From JBBQLG01 sp964251665 (GTDB lineage Bacteria; Bacteroidota; Bacteroidia; Cytophagales; Spirosomataceae): 64,000 nucleotides of DNA. The notes below the pieces were generated by a model that saw only the letters and a list, made by a program, of their open reading frames with translations, ran no database searches and had not been told where the DNA came from. Where the stretch lies: NCBI GenBank assembly GCA_964251665.1, contig CAXUKO010000017.1, forward strand, positions 55,344-119,343, given 5' to 3'. The position numbers were made by a program, and so were the translations under genes. The first letter of the stretch is position 1. Each line of letters starts with the position of its first letter. This document shows positions 17,962 through 27,388 of this stretch, piece by piece.

Positions 17962-18394
17962 TTTTCCCTTCTGTATCCTTGATGACCCAACTAAGTTAAC
18001 CGTTTATACCAACATGATTTTAAAGAGTTTACTGGCTTACGCTATTTGTTTTGCGTAAATAGCTCATCCCGCTCTGAATAGGACTGTTACTGATTCAATG
18101 AAGAAAAGGTTTACCTATCTTGAGGAGGTATTCTACAGGAAACTAAATGTATCATAGGCATGTAAATAAGCCAGTTAAACAAGTATAGCTTCGTATTACC
18201 TGCTACCAGCTAGCCAACTAATGATTTGGCTGCTTATCAGCATCGTACAGAAATGTACTCGGTATAAATCTGTTTTAAGTCTTTGTTAGCTATTTTTCAC
18301 AGACGGGGTTGGGGAATTTGCCCATATATTAGCGCTGGTAATATACCAATCCAAGCCAATTTTGCAAAAAGGGTTAGGTAAGCAGCTTACAAGT
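17962..18394. other. Intergenic region before the LytS-type kinase
   Basis: About 430 AT-rich bases. No supported gene. The kinase promoter should lie here, but no good TTTG-N19-TANNTTTG pair was found. No terminator is obvious after the DUF4249 gene. Confidence 0.4.
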
Positions 18395-19567
18395 ATGGCA
18401 ATTGAATCAGTTGATGCCTTTTTTTTGCAACTAATGATAAGTGACGATCACCGATTTCGTGTGACTCGGCATATTATTCTTTGGTTCACTGCGCTTTCAT
18501 TGATAGGCCGTAGTTTTCACTTCGTCGCTTCGTCGATTCCTCAAGCTTCATCCGATGTAATTCTTCGTTATACCGTTTTTTCAACGGTTCTCTTTGGGGC
18601 AGTAACGGCCATTTCTTATTGGGTCCTAACCCTGTTAACCCGCCGATATATTTTACTCCGCTTTCAGCTAAGCCAATTCATTCTGAGTGTTTTGCTGGTG
18701 CATATGCTAAACGCCGAGATCGTTCTTTGGCATTTCTCCCTCTTTACTAATTTTTTTACGTTGGATCGACTGCCTCGTTTCTATACTAAATATACTGATC
18801 ATGTCGCTCATCTTCAGTTTTGGCAGGCACCCTTCGACTCGGTTATTGTCTGGTTCTTTTCTTTCTCGTTGTTCTATAATTACCTACTATACTTGGTCGG
18901 GTTAAAAGCATTTAAAGATTTATTTGTTCTAAAACGCCGACAAAACGAACTGGAGAAGGAGAATCTACGCTTGGAGCTGAACTTCCTCAAAGCTCAGATC
19001 AATCCGCATTTCTTATTTAATACACTTAATAATATCTACTCTTTTTCGATTAAAGCACCGGGTAAGGTAACTGATACAATTCTAAAGTTGGCTAACCTGA
19101 TGCGCTATTCCCTTTATGAAACGAATGAAGACTTGGTGCCTTTAAGCCATGAACTATTATTTCTAACAAGTTACATTGAACTTCAACAAATTCGGCACGA
19201 TGACAATGTGCAAATACAGTTCAATGTGTATGGACAGCCGGGTGTTAAGCTTATTCCTCCTCTTCTGCTAATCATTTTCGTTGAGAACGCATTCAAACAT
19301 GGTCTTCAAGCCACGGCCCAAGCTTCTTGGGTACGAATCGACTTGACCATTACCGCCACAACACTAGTCTTGCAGGTAGTCAACAGTATACCCTTTAAAA
19401 CTATGGCTAAGGTAGGTGGCATTGGATTAAAAAATGTCAGTAAACGGTTGGCACATTTTTACGCGAATAATCATCAATTAACTATCGAAGACTTAGCCAA
19501 TCAATTTTCAATACGTTTAACTATACCTTTAGATGAACCCCTCCTATCCGATCATTATCGTGGATGA
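18395..19567 (+). CDS. LytS-type membrane sensor histidine kinase
   Basis: 390 residues from ATG 18395 (a TTG at 18362 would add eleven). Four transmembrane segments precede a helical linker and the His_kinase domain LELNFLKAQINPHFLFNTLN, phospho-acceptor H205, with the N-box VENAFKHGLQ and a G-box VGGIGLKNVSKRL. This family phosphorylates LytTR-type regulators in response to envelope or extracellular signals. The 3' end overlaps the next gene by 35 bases, so the two are translationally coupled. Immediately downstream lie a precursor peptide and LanB; the second RiPP locus repeats this order, suggesting the pair controls peptide production. Confidence 0.92.
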   Translation: MAIESVDAFFLQLMISDDHRFRVTRHIILWFTALSLIGRSFHFVASSIPQASSDVILRYTVFSTVLFGAVTAISYWVLTLLTRRYILLRFQLSQFILSVLLVHMLNAEIVLWHFSLFTNFFTLDRLPRFYTKYTDHVAHLQFWQAPFDSVIVWFFSFSLFYNYLLYLVGLKAFKDLFVLKRRQNELEKENLRLELNFLKAQINPHFLFNTLNNIYSFSIKAPGKVTDTILKLANLMRYSLYETNEDLVPLSHELLFLTSYIELQQIRHDDNVQIQFNVYGQPGVKLIPPLLLIIFVENAFKHGLQATAQASWVRIDLTITATTLVLQVVNSIPFKTMAKVGGIGLKNVSKRLAHFYANNHQLTIEDLANQFSIRLTIPLDEPLLSDHYRG

Positions 19568-20306
19568 CGAGCCACCCGCCCGTGATATTTTGGAAGTGTT
19601 TGTTAATCGTATACCGGATCTGGTCTGCGTTGCCATTTGTAGCAATGCTATGATAGCCTTGCAGGCGATTAAAGAGTTCAAACCTGCCCTATTACTGTTA
19701 GATATTCAAATGCCTGAGATGACTGGCATGGATTTGATGAATTTACAACTTCCCTACCGACCGGAAGTGATATTGACAACTGCTTTTCCTGAATTTGCTT
19801 TAAAAAGCTATGATTTTGCTGTTTTAGATTACTTAGTTAAACCTATTGCCTTTGATCGCTTTGTTCAAGCGATCATTAAGTTTAGAGAAAAACAGGTCCC
19901 GTCCTTGACCACTTCAATTAAAGATGGCTGGCGACCTATGGAGTCCGCGCTTCCTATCCAAAATCTCTCCTTGCGAGATCCGTTATCTGATGGGTCTGTG
20001 TGGTTACGAGAAGAAAAACGTCTCTTGCAGATACCTCATGCAGATATCCTTTATGTGGAAGGGCTAAAGGATTATGTAAAGGTTCACTTAAGTGATCGGG
20101 TGATACTGACTCACATGAGTATTGGCCAAGCAGAAGAGTTATTTCGCCCCCCCGTTTTCGTTCGTATTCATCGATCCCATATTGTCCGCCAGTCTGCTAT
20201 TCGAATCATCGACGGGAATGCCGTTTTAATGGCCAATGGTACACAACTTCTCATAGGGCCTTCATTCAGAGAGGAGTTAAAAAGGTATATATCGGCTTTA
20301 CGGTAG
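19533..20306 (+). CDS. LytTR-family response regulator
   Basis: 257 residues. Receiver domain: IIIVDDEPPARDILEVFVNR, phospho-acceptor D57 in LLLLDIQMPEMTG, Thr in TTAFPEFAL and Lys in DYLVKPIAF. C-terminal LytTR DNA-binding domain (about 155-255): LYVEGLKDYVKVHLSDRVIL and VFVRIHRSHIVRQSAI. It overlaps the kinase gene by 35 bases. LytTR proteins bind paired direct repeats upstream of targets; the likely target is the precursor gene 115 bases downstream, but no repeat pair could be identified with confidence. Confidence 0.93.
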   Translation: MNPSYPIIIVDDEPPARDILEVFVNRIPDLVCVAICSNAMIALQAIKEFKPALLLLDIQMPEMTGMDLMNLQLPYRPEVILTTAFPEFALKSYDFAVLDYLVKPIAFDRFVQAIIKFREKQVPSLTTSIKDGWRPMESALPIQNLSLRDPLSDGSVWLREEKRLLQIPHADILYVEGLKDYVKVHLSDRVILTHMSIGQAEELFRPPVFVRIHRSHIVRQSAIRIIDGNAVLMANGTQLLIGPSFREELKRYISALR

Positions 20307-20421
20307 CTTTCATCTATTTTAACTACTCTCTGGTCGAAATTAGTGACAACACCAAGAGATTTTTATCTATCCTTGCAAAGCTTTAGCGTCTTCTTATTTC
20401 TCACTAAACCAGTCAGTGTTT

Positions 20422-20556
20422 ATGAAATCATTTGTATATCGTAAAATTCGTCTTGTATCATTACAAAATCAGGTCCCCAATTCATCAATTAAGCCACTGA
20501 CTACCGAAGTGTGTACGGTCACCACTACGAGTGTGACTACGGTAACTGGTAGGTAA
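20422..20556 (+). CDS. lanA: Class I lanthipeptide-type precursor peptide, Thr-rich core
   Basis: A 44-residue frame between the LytTR regulator and LanB. The leader starts MKSFVYRKIRLVSLQNQ with a basic K/R patch; the C-terminus reads KPLTTEVCTVTTTSVTTVTG with a final Arg. Nine Thr, one Ser and one Cys in the last 18 residues are what a LanB/LanC system acts on. Size, position 54 bases upstream of LanB and composition all fit a class I lanthipeptide precursor of the Bacteroidota type. Only one Cys, with most Thr after it, means at most one thioether ring and many dehydrobutyrines. No LanC or protease is encoded nearby. A TATCCTTG element at 20368-20375 resembles the Bacteroidota -7 box. Confidence 0.82.
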   Translation: MKSFVYRKIRLVSLQNQVPNSSIKPLTTEVCTVTTTSVTTVTGR

Positions 20557-20610
20557 AGCGCGACTATTAACATTCACTTAGGTTGCTTGACAAAACTCAG
20601 GTAGTTGTTT

Positions 20611-23600
20611 ATGAAAGTATCTGAGTTTTTGTTGATACGTACCCCTTTGATATCCATCGAGCGTCTGCTTAAAAGGCTTGAACAGAATACGCTGACCGGC
20701 CTCTTGCAGGAAGATTTGGTTAAAGAAGCTTTGCAGGTTGCTTCCCCAAACTTTTACGGTCAGCTTAAATTAAACCCTGCACTTACGACTGCTAAATTGC
20801 AGGAAACCGCTTTAAAGTATCTCTTACGAATGGGAAGCCGTTGTACACCCTTCGGCCTGTTTGCTGGTTGTACAATGGGTTTTACAGCCAAGAAAACGAA
20901 GATTGATTTTAGCAATCGACAGATCAGATGCCATTACCGGTTGGATATGCAAGTGTTGACAGCCATAGCCAGTCATATCAGTAGGCATGCTACTTGGCAA
21001 AAGAACGTACGGTTTTGGCCCAATTCAGGGATTTATCAGATCGGCTCACAACTTCGCTATACGGAAGAAATCCAAGTAGGTTCGCGTACTCGCCACTGTA
21101 TTACCCAGATAGATGCAAGCCCCGCAATCTTACAAGTACTTGAGTTTGCAATAAACGGCGCAACAATTCAAGAGTTAACTCATCGGTTAAATCAGCCTAG
21201 GCAAGACCCTGAAGAGGCTCAAACATTTATTTCGCAGTTAATAGAAGATCAAATATTAATTAGCGAGTTGGCCCCTTCTGTGACGGGCCCGGACTTTCTT
21301 GAAACGCTTATTGAACGAATAAGTGACTGGCCAGATTGTAATGAACTAATTTTGTCGTTACAACAGATTCACGGTATCCTGCATGATTCGTCTGTTAGTC
21401 ATGACAAAGGTGAGGCTATTCGGGAGCTATTGAAGAATATTTTTGGCGGCCCCTTACCCTACAAAGATATTGTTCAGTGCGACAGCTTTTTTGAAACGGA
21501 GAATAAACACATTTCTCAAACCGTTGTAAAAAAGCTCCAAGACACGCTATGTAGGTTGAATGGCATTGACATGTTCTCGGCTGCCAGACATACTAATTTA
21601 GAAGTATTCAAAGAGCAATTTTATGCCCGCTACGAAGAACGTGAAATTCCGTTGGCTGAAGTCCTGGATGAAGAAATGGGCATTGGATATGGACAAGGTG
21701 GTGAGTCGACTGGCAGTGATTCATTAATAGACGATTTATTTTCACCTATAGACCGACCGAGCCCGTCTGTGTTTGACGACATGAGCCATCAATTGCTACT
21801 ACGCCACTACACGGACTGGTTAGAGCGTGGTACTGGGCATGTCGAACTGACAGACAGTGATCTAGATGCCCTGAAAAAGAGTAGTGCTACTCGCGCCAGC
21901 AATTATTACGCATTAGGTTACTTTCTAGCGTCATCGGCTGAAGCACTTGACCAAGGACATCATCAATTTGTGCTCAAGGGAATGGGAGGCCCTTCAGCTT
22001 TCAATTTGATGGGCCGATTTTGTAACGGCGATCCGCAACTGGCAGAGCGAATCATTGCTCAGAACAATCAACTCCAAAAATATGATTCGGATCGGATTTA
22101 CGCTGAGATTGCTCATTTACCCTCACCACGGGCTGGTAATGTTTTACAACGTCCCCACCTTCGTGCCTATGAAATCCCTTACCTTACCCGCTCAACTCTA
22201 CCAGTTAGCCAACAAGTACCCTTATCAGATTTGTTGATTTCTGTTCCTAAAAGTAAGCGGATCGTATTACGCTCTAAGCGCCTTAACAAAGAGATTGTTC
22301 CTTGTTTGACAACGGCCCATGCTTATGGTACTGGCTTACCCTTGTACCGTTTTTTGGGGGATTTACAGCAACAGGATGAGTCGGTTGCTACCAGTTGGCA
22401 ATGGGGACCTTTAGCGAAGGCTCGTAGGCTCCCCCGGGTAGTGTTTCACCAAATTATTCTACAGGAAGCACAATGGCAACTGAAGGCTACTGATTTGGAC
22501 GCCATTTTATCTGATCATGATAATGTGAGCGTGTGGCGAAGTCGCTGGAAAATACCAAACTTAGTTGCTATCGTTGAGGGGGATAATGAATTGTTGCTAG
22601 ATTTAAGCACCGTCACCTGCCGCCAACTGCTGGTTTCACATTTACGCCGTTTACAAAGGCTAACTTTAATTGAGTGGCTACGTACGCCCGATAATTGCTG
22701 GATTAATGGACCAGACGGCAAACTGACGCATGAAATCGTTATTCCCTTTATATCCCCCCAATCCAAGCCAGCTTTACCTGAGAGGGTACCGATAAACATT
22801 CAGCGCTCATTTATCCCAGGAAGCGAATGGCTGTACTTAAAGATATACTGTGGACCTCAAACGGCTACTCACCTCGTGCAGGTATTAGGAGCCACTGCCA
22901 GTAGAATGCTTCTAGAGAAGAAGATTAGCCATTGGTTCTTTGTGCGCTATTATGATCCCGATCATCATCTACGAATTCGCCTTCATATAAACGATGTATC
23001 TTTTAGTCAATTATTGTTGGAAACCTGTCGAGAGATTATTCAGCCTTTAGTGGTTTCTGGAGAAGTCAATAATGTGCAGGTTGACACTTACTGGCGTGAA
23101 TTGGAACGCTATAGTATCGCCTTGATGGAGTCAACGGAATGGTTATTTTGGGCAGACAGTCATGCCGTATTCCAGATTCATCAAGTCCTACCTAGTAATG
23201 AATCCTTATTCGCAGCGGGTGTGTTAGGTATTGATGCTTATTTGACTGATTATAAATTTAATGTAACAGAAAAAGCCGCTATTTGCTGTCAACACTTTAC
23301 CTCTTTGCTTGAGGATTATAAAGGGGACGCTAATCTGCAACATATGCTGAATAAAAAATTCCGCGTTAATCAGGAAACCGTAGAGCGCTTATTGAAAGCT
23401 GAAGGATTATCGGACCAGGAAACAAACTGGAAACGCTTATTTAAACAACGTGGCCATTGCAGCGAATCTCATCTAAAAAGAGTACTATCTTCACCTGAAC
23501 AACCTGTGGGCTACCTTAACAGTCTAATTCATTTATTTGTCAACCGTTTATTTAGTTGTCAGCAGCGAGTCTATGAGCTACTTTTATATCATCACCTATA

Positions 23601-23649
23601 CAAAGCTTATCAATCGCTGTCTGTCCGTCTACTAAATCAGACAAAGTAA
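20611..23649 (+). CDS. lanB: LanB, full-length class I lanthipeptide dehydratase
   Basis: 1012 residues from ATG 20611 (preferred to an in-frame TTG six bases earlier). The N-terminal glutamylation domain starts FLLIRTPLISIERLLKRLEQ and carries the family segments LRMGSRCTPFGLFAGC, YARYEEREIPLAEVLDEEMG and GYGQGG; the C-terminal SpaB_C elimination domain has FIPGSEWLYLKIYCGPQTAT and WFFVRYYDPDHHLRIRLHIN. Family knowledge: it glutamylates Ser/Thr from glutamyl-tRNA and eliminates glutamate to give Dha/Dhb. Fused, full-length architecture distinguishes it from the split enzymes of some Bacteroidota. The precursor lies directly upstream. A MITE-like element begins right after the stop codon, cutting off any downstream operon partner such as LanC. 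Confidence 0.95.
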   Translation: MKVSEFLLIRTPLISIERLLKRLEQNTLTGLLQEDLVKEALQVASPNFYGQLKLNPALTTAKLQETALKYLLRMGSRCTPFGLFAGCTMGFTAKKTKIDFSNRQIRCHYRLDMQVLTAIASHISRHATWQKNVRFWPNSGIYQIGSQLRYTEEIQVGSRTRHCITQIDASPAILQVLEFAINGATIQELTHRLNQPRQDPEEAQTFISQLIEDQILISELAPSVTGPDFLETLIERISDWPDCNELILSLQQIHGILHDSSVSHDKGEAIRELLKNIFGGPLPYKDIVQCDSFFETENKHISQTVVKKLQDTLCRLNGIDMFSAARHTNLEVFKEQFYARYEEREIPLAEVLDEEMGIGYGQGGESTGSDSLIDDLFSPIDRPSPSVFDDMSHQLLLRHYTDWLERGTGHVELTDSDLDALKKSSATRASNYYALGYFLASSAEALDQGHHQFVLKGMGGPSAFNLMGRFCNGDPQLAERIIAQNNQLQKYDSDRIYAEIAHLPSPRAGNVLQRPHLRAYEIPYLTRSTLPVSQQVPLSDLLISVPKSKRIVLRSKRLNKEIVPCLTTAHAYGTGLPLYRFLGDLQQQDESVATSWQWGPLAKARRLPRVVFHQIILQEAQWQLKATDLDAILSDHDNVSVWRSRWKIPNLVAIVEGDNELLLDLSTVTCRQLLVSHLRRLQRLTLIEWLRTPDNCWINGPDGKLTHEIVIPFISPQSKPALPERVPINIQRSFIPGSEWLYLKIYCGPQTATHLVQVLGATASRMLLEKKISHWFFVRYYDPDHHLRIRLHINDVSFSQLLLETCREIIQPLVVSGEVNNVQVDTYWRELERYSIALMESTEWLFWADSHAVFQIHQVLPSNESLFAAGVLGIDAYLTDYKFNVTEKAAICCQHFTSLLEDYKGDANLQHMLNKKFRVNQETVERLLKAEGLSDQETNWKRLFKQRGHCSESHLKRVLSSPEQPVGYLNSLIHLFVNRLFSCQQRVYELLLYHHLYKAYQSLSVRLLNQTK

Positions 23650-24021
23650 GGGGTAGCTGACACATTCAGGGTATATCCGCCACCAAAGGTGGTCAACCGG
23701 CTGTACACCAATTGCTTGCCGACAAATGTATGCTTTTAACGTTCGTTTTAAAGAGCAAGTAATTTTGCTATTAAGGTGCGTGTAAAAGCCGGTACGCCGG
23801 AGCGGGCCAATTTTGATGCTCTTTAACCTTTAAAAGACGTTAAGACTATCCAAGTCCGAAATACGGCGGTTAGCAACCCAAATTCACACGTGTCCCAGTT
23901 ATTATACTATACTTGTAAAAACAGCCCCCGCGCTGAATAGTTAAATCTGCATAACTAATTGATTAACAAAAGTTTATTAACTCTACGTGGCGGATATACC
24001 CTGAATGTGTTAGCTACCCCT
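23649..24021. mobile_element. MITE-like element with 35-bp terminal inverted repeats
   Basis: Positions 23649-23683 and 23987-24021 are inverted repeats of 35 bp with a single mismatch; the outer end reads AGGGGTAGCTGACACATTCA. The 373-bp unit encodes nothing. Inside, a second imperfect inverted pair is visible (TTAACGTTCGTTTTAAAGAGC near 23735 against its counterpart near 23820). The element starts at the last base of the LanB stop codon. No convincing target-site duplication was found. The long ends and lack of coding content fit a non-autonomous transposon derivative; the parental family is not identified. Confidence 0.75.
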
Positions 24022-24315
24022 ATATAACAGTTAACCTACATCCGTTGCATACGCCTGTAGCGATACGCCTTAGGCATGTTTGATCATCCCTCAGTGAACG
24101 AGTAGGGTAGGATCAAATAGCTTCTTGAAAATGATCCGGCTCTAAGGCCACTCTATACTGAGGACAAGTGAAAACGGGACTGCGGTGCCCCTGGCTAAGA
24201 CAAGTTGAGGAGAGCTGTAGGGCAGAACTCTCATTCGTGCATACGAAACATTTATATGTATTCATGTGTAGTACTGATATGAGTTTGTATTAAGCTCATT
24301 TTCACCATCTTCCAT
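24022..24315. other. Intergenic region after the MITE
   Basis: About 290 bases without a supported gene; presumably contains the promoter for the receiver-domain gene at 24316. Confidence 0.35.
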
Positions 24316-24738
24316 TTGTCACTTACCGGCCCTATTATTTGCATCGAGGATGACGACGATCAACAGTTAGTGGGTGCTGCCATCAAAGAGTTGCTAGTTC
24401 CCAATGAACTGATCTTTTTTGGCGACGGTGAAACGGCGCTGAACTACCTAAAGAGTACGACCCAAAAGCCGTTCTTGGTCTTGTGTGACACCAATTTACC
24501 CGGCATGAACGGCATCGAGTTACGGCAGCAGCTGAACGAAAACGAGTATCTCAGGAAGAAATCAATTCCGTTTCTGTTTGTTACTACAGCCGCTAGTCCG
24601 GCCTTGGTTCAAACCGCTTACGACGCAACGGTTCAGGGTTATTTCAGGAAACCGCATACGTTCCAAGAGCTAAAGGAGCAGCTTCGATTAATTATCACGT
24701 ATTGGCGTGCCTGTATTCATCCCAATAGCGACTTCTGA
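24316..24738 (+). CDS. Single-domain response regulator (receiver only)
   Basis: 140 residues, apparently from TTG 24316, since no ATG or GTG lies at the right place. The receiver fold is complete: PIICIEDDDDQQLVGAAIKE, phospho-acceptor Asp in LVLCDTNLPGMNGIE, Thr in FVTTAASPA and Lys in YFRKPHTFQELKEQL. No output domain, as in Rcp1/CheY-like proteins that pass phosphate between histidine kinases and other partners. No kinase is adjacent. A second receiver and a BLUF protein follow on the same strand, separated by 304 and 181 bases. Confidence 0.88.
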   Translation: MSLTGPIICIEDDDDQQLVGAAIKELLVPNELIFFGDGETALNYLKSTTQKPFLVLCDTNLPGMNGIELRQQLNENEYLRKKSIPFLFVTTAASPALVQTAYDATVQGYFRKPHTFQELKEQLRLIITYWRACIHPNSDF

Positions 24739-25042
24739 TTTATACAAGGAGTAGTCACCAACGAATAGTTGACAGGACTGGTTGAAAAGGGTCGAACCTG
24801 TTAGCAACGGAATCAGATCAAGCTGTAGCCCCGCCTGTGGCTCGTTGACGTCGATCGCCGTTACCAAACAGTACGCTGTTTCCTCGAACGACCAACTGAC
24901 ATCCAAACCTGATTGTGAGTTCTATTGCCCTGGTGAAACGATCCGATAAAACTAAGGCCTAGTTCGGAAAAGTCAGCCAATCTGTTGCTGCTTAACTGGC
25001 TGCCAACGTGCCACTTATTTTATCTGTTAACCCCCGTAAACT
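24739..25042. other. Spacer between two receiver genes
   Basis: 304 bases. A 72-codon minus-strand frame (24688-24906) reads smoothly but overlaps the receiver 3' end and matches nothing recognised; not called as a gene. Confidence 0.35.
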
Positions 25043-25441
25043 ATGCTAAATTTACCAACCGTATGGGTCGTAGATGACGATCCTGATGACTTATACCTGA
25101 TTGAGCATGCATTTAAATGCATTATGCCCTCAATGGTCATCAAACAATTAAATGATGGAGAGGAACTGCTACCCAGTTTGGAGAAAGCCCCTGTGTTGCC
25201 CCGATTAGTACTCTTGGATTTAAATATGCAGCGGATGAATGGTTTTGAAGCGCTGGCGGAGTTGCGTACGAATGCGAGTTATAAGGACCTACCGGTAATC
25301 ATTTTGACTACTTCAGATGCAGAAGGTGATCGACGGCGCTCTCTGGCCTTAGGAGCCGACGGCTTTCTAACGAAACCACCTTCCCAAGAGGGTATTATAA
25401 CTATGCTTCAGCAGCTGACCGCTGACTGGGAATTACACTAG
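25043..25441 (+). CDS. Single-domain response regulator (Rcp1-like)
   Basis: 132 residues from ATG 25043. Receiver landmarks: VWVVDDDPDDLYLIEHAF, phospho-acceptor in LVLLDLNMQRMNGFEALAEL, Thr/Ser in IILTTSDAEGD and Lys in GFLTKPPSQEG. The DDDPDD acidic cluster and overall length are those of Rcp1-type regulators, which in phototrophs and many Bacteroidota serve phytochrome-type kinases. No kinase is present in this window. It lies between another receiver and a BLUF photoreceptor. Confidence 0.92.
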   Translation: MLNLPTVWVVDDDPDDLYLIEHAFKCIMPSMVIKQLNDGEELLPSLEKAPVLPRLVLLDLNMQRMNGFEALAELRTNASYKDLPVIILTTSDAEGDRRRSLALGADGFLTKPPSQEGIITMLQQLTADWELH

Positions 25442-25664
25442 TACGCGTCCAAAGTAGTAGTTAGCTATTGGTGGTATTCCGAACGTAGACGTCTAAGGTA
25501 CCACCCGCCGACTCAAGTCCAGAAATTAAGTTGGATGTGTACCCCAATACCGTTTCGCATTACTTCTTTTAGGGGCACTACGAAGAACAAACACTGGATT
25601 CGTTCAGCCTTCTCACAAGCGGATGAGCCGTATTTTACTGTATCTTTTCTTCTTTTTTTGTCTG

Positions 25665-26096
25665 GTGGAAGAACGCTGTACCGTTTACTTTAGCACCTCT
25701 CTGGTGCTTTCCAATGAGGATGACTTGCAAAGGATCCTGGACCATAGTCGGCGTAATAACGAGCAGGCAGGTATCACCGGGATACTGCTTTACGTCCGGG
25801 GCAGTATCATCCAAGTCCTAGAAGGAGAAGCCCAGGCCGTGGAAAGCCTATTTAAACGGATACAACTGGATAACAGACACACCAACGTGACCCGAGTACT
25901 GAACCGGTCGATCACCCAGCGGCTGTTTCCAGGGTGGTCGATGGGCTATGAGCTGATCACGCATCAACAACTGGATGCCGTTAAAGCTCTATTACAGCTG
26001 GACCCATCTCACGGGGCTGAAGGGGGCGTTCAGCCAAACGACCACCTTATTGTGCGGATGTTGAGGAGCTTCTATGAAACGAACCGTCATAACTAA
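25665..26096 (+). CDS. BLUF-domain blue-light sensor
   Basis: Called from GTG 25665, which gives 143 residues beginning MEERCTVYFSTSLVLSNEDD; an ATG at 25623 would add a hydrophobic FFFF-type tract absent from the family. The BLUF domain is complete: flavin-contacting Tyr in VYFSTS, Asn in SRRNNEQAGITGILLY, Gln in SIIQVLEGEAQAVESLF, and FPGWSMGYELI with the switch Trp/Met region. A short C-terminal helical tail follows. BLUF proteins bind FAD and switch on blue light; short ones act by protein contact. Neighbouring receiver-only regulators could be partners, but this is inferred from proximity only. Confidence 0.88.
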   Translation: MEERCTVYFSTSLVLSNEDDLQRILDHSRRNNEQAGITGILLYVRGSIIQVLEGEAQAVESLFKRIQLDNRHTNVTRVLNRSITQRLFPGWSMGYELITHQQLDAVKALLQLDPSHGAEGGVQPNDHLIVRMLRSFYETNRHN

Positions 26097-26589
26097 GGAT
26101 CCTTCATTATGACCGGGGTAAGGCTGTCCTGATTCCCTCGAATGCTATGGACTGTAGTGGACACTTATTAAAATGAAAGAGTTCAACTAAACGCTTTTCA
26201 TGGCTTAAGGCAATAAGCTACCCTCTATTTTAAAGTCAGCAATCGTTCATTTAAACCTCCGATTGTACGATCTTACCTCAGTTGGTTGAGCCATCAAGCC
26301 GTCTGCTTGGGAAGTCAGGATTGGTCTCCCCCGTCGACATGATTTGGTAGCCTGCGGTTATCCCTCAGATGCTCACCTAGGGATATAGCTAGGCCTATTG
26401 GGCTCCCCTCAACGCTTTACTCCTGTCTGGAGCCCTTAGCCGTATTCGATCCATAAGGACCACGGGAAGGAGTAGTAGGCTAGTTGGCCTGGCTAGGAGC
26501 TGGTAAACCGACTACAGGAGCCCCTACTCGGCTCCTGTGGGTCCGACAAAGGCTATATACTAGGACAAAACGAAGACAATTTCCCAGAA

Positions 26590-26715
26590 AAGCCGTATAT
26601 ATCTGTATATATCTGTAAATACCTTGAATACAGGGTGCATACAAGGTATATATCGCCTTCATATAGCTGTATATAGCTGTATGAACGGTGTATACAGGGT
26701 GTATACATAGGAATA
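26590..26715. repeat. AT-rich short direct and inverted repeats
   Basis: Doubled units GTATATATCT (26595-26614), ATATAGCTGT (26660-26680) and GTATACAGGGTGTATACA (near 26688-26706), plus an inverted pair TACCTTG / CAAGGTA. The pattern is compatible with an origin unwinding or protein-binding region; no function is demonstrated by the sequence. Confidence 0.55.
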
Positions 26716-27388
26716 TACAAAGATCTTACACTCGTGAAACGCCTTGAGCAGCGGATCGCCTTCAACTGGCCTGATTGGTTGGTGGAAAACCGCCAACGGA
26801 CGCTCACCGCAACGGATCGGTTCACCAGTAGTATATAGTCATGCACGTTTGAGTGACTACCATATCCATCACCACCCTCTCCTCTGAATTGGCTCCTGAG
26901 TAACCTGGCGGTGATTTGGCCTATGCTGCTGCCTTTGGCCCCTACTGGAGAGGAGCGCGTACATAGCCAAGTACATAGGTAGGGTACTACGGTGCTACTA
27001 CGCCCCTACTTCGTGGTCACCACGTACGTAGCCTACAAGTACCGCTCCTCTACACCGTCTATGACTGACTACCACCTGGCAACGATACAAAAAGACCACT
27101 GGCTCTTTGAGTCGATTGGGGATAGCCGCGTGATCACTTCAGGCGTTTTTGAGCGGCCAAGCTACTGACTGGCTGGTGTAGGTGGGTTTAGGTCTCGCTC
27201 TTATAAGCGGTAAGCGCCCCCTTGAGCAGCCTACCCTCCCCTACCGCTAGGGCCAGGGTGAAGCGGCCCCAAAAGCGTGATGTCTTTGGCCTATGGGTTA
27301 ACCAGGTCGGTCGGTAACCGTTGTGGTCTATACCCCTTGATTTATCGCTGGTAGTGGGTCGTAACTAAGTCCTTCTTTGATCAATTCC

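Noticed and set aside
23649..24021. Giant transcription terminator after LanB
   Set aside because: The arms are 300 bases apart and have no T-run; a transposon-like element explains them better.
24688..24906. 72-codon minus-strand frame
   Set aside because: Reads smoothly but overlaps the receiver gene end, matches no family and has no start context; not enough to call a gene.
26480..26846. Tyr/Ile-rich minus-strand frames
   Set aside because: Composition is produced by the underlying ATATA/GTATAC repeats, not by protein-like sequence.
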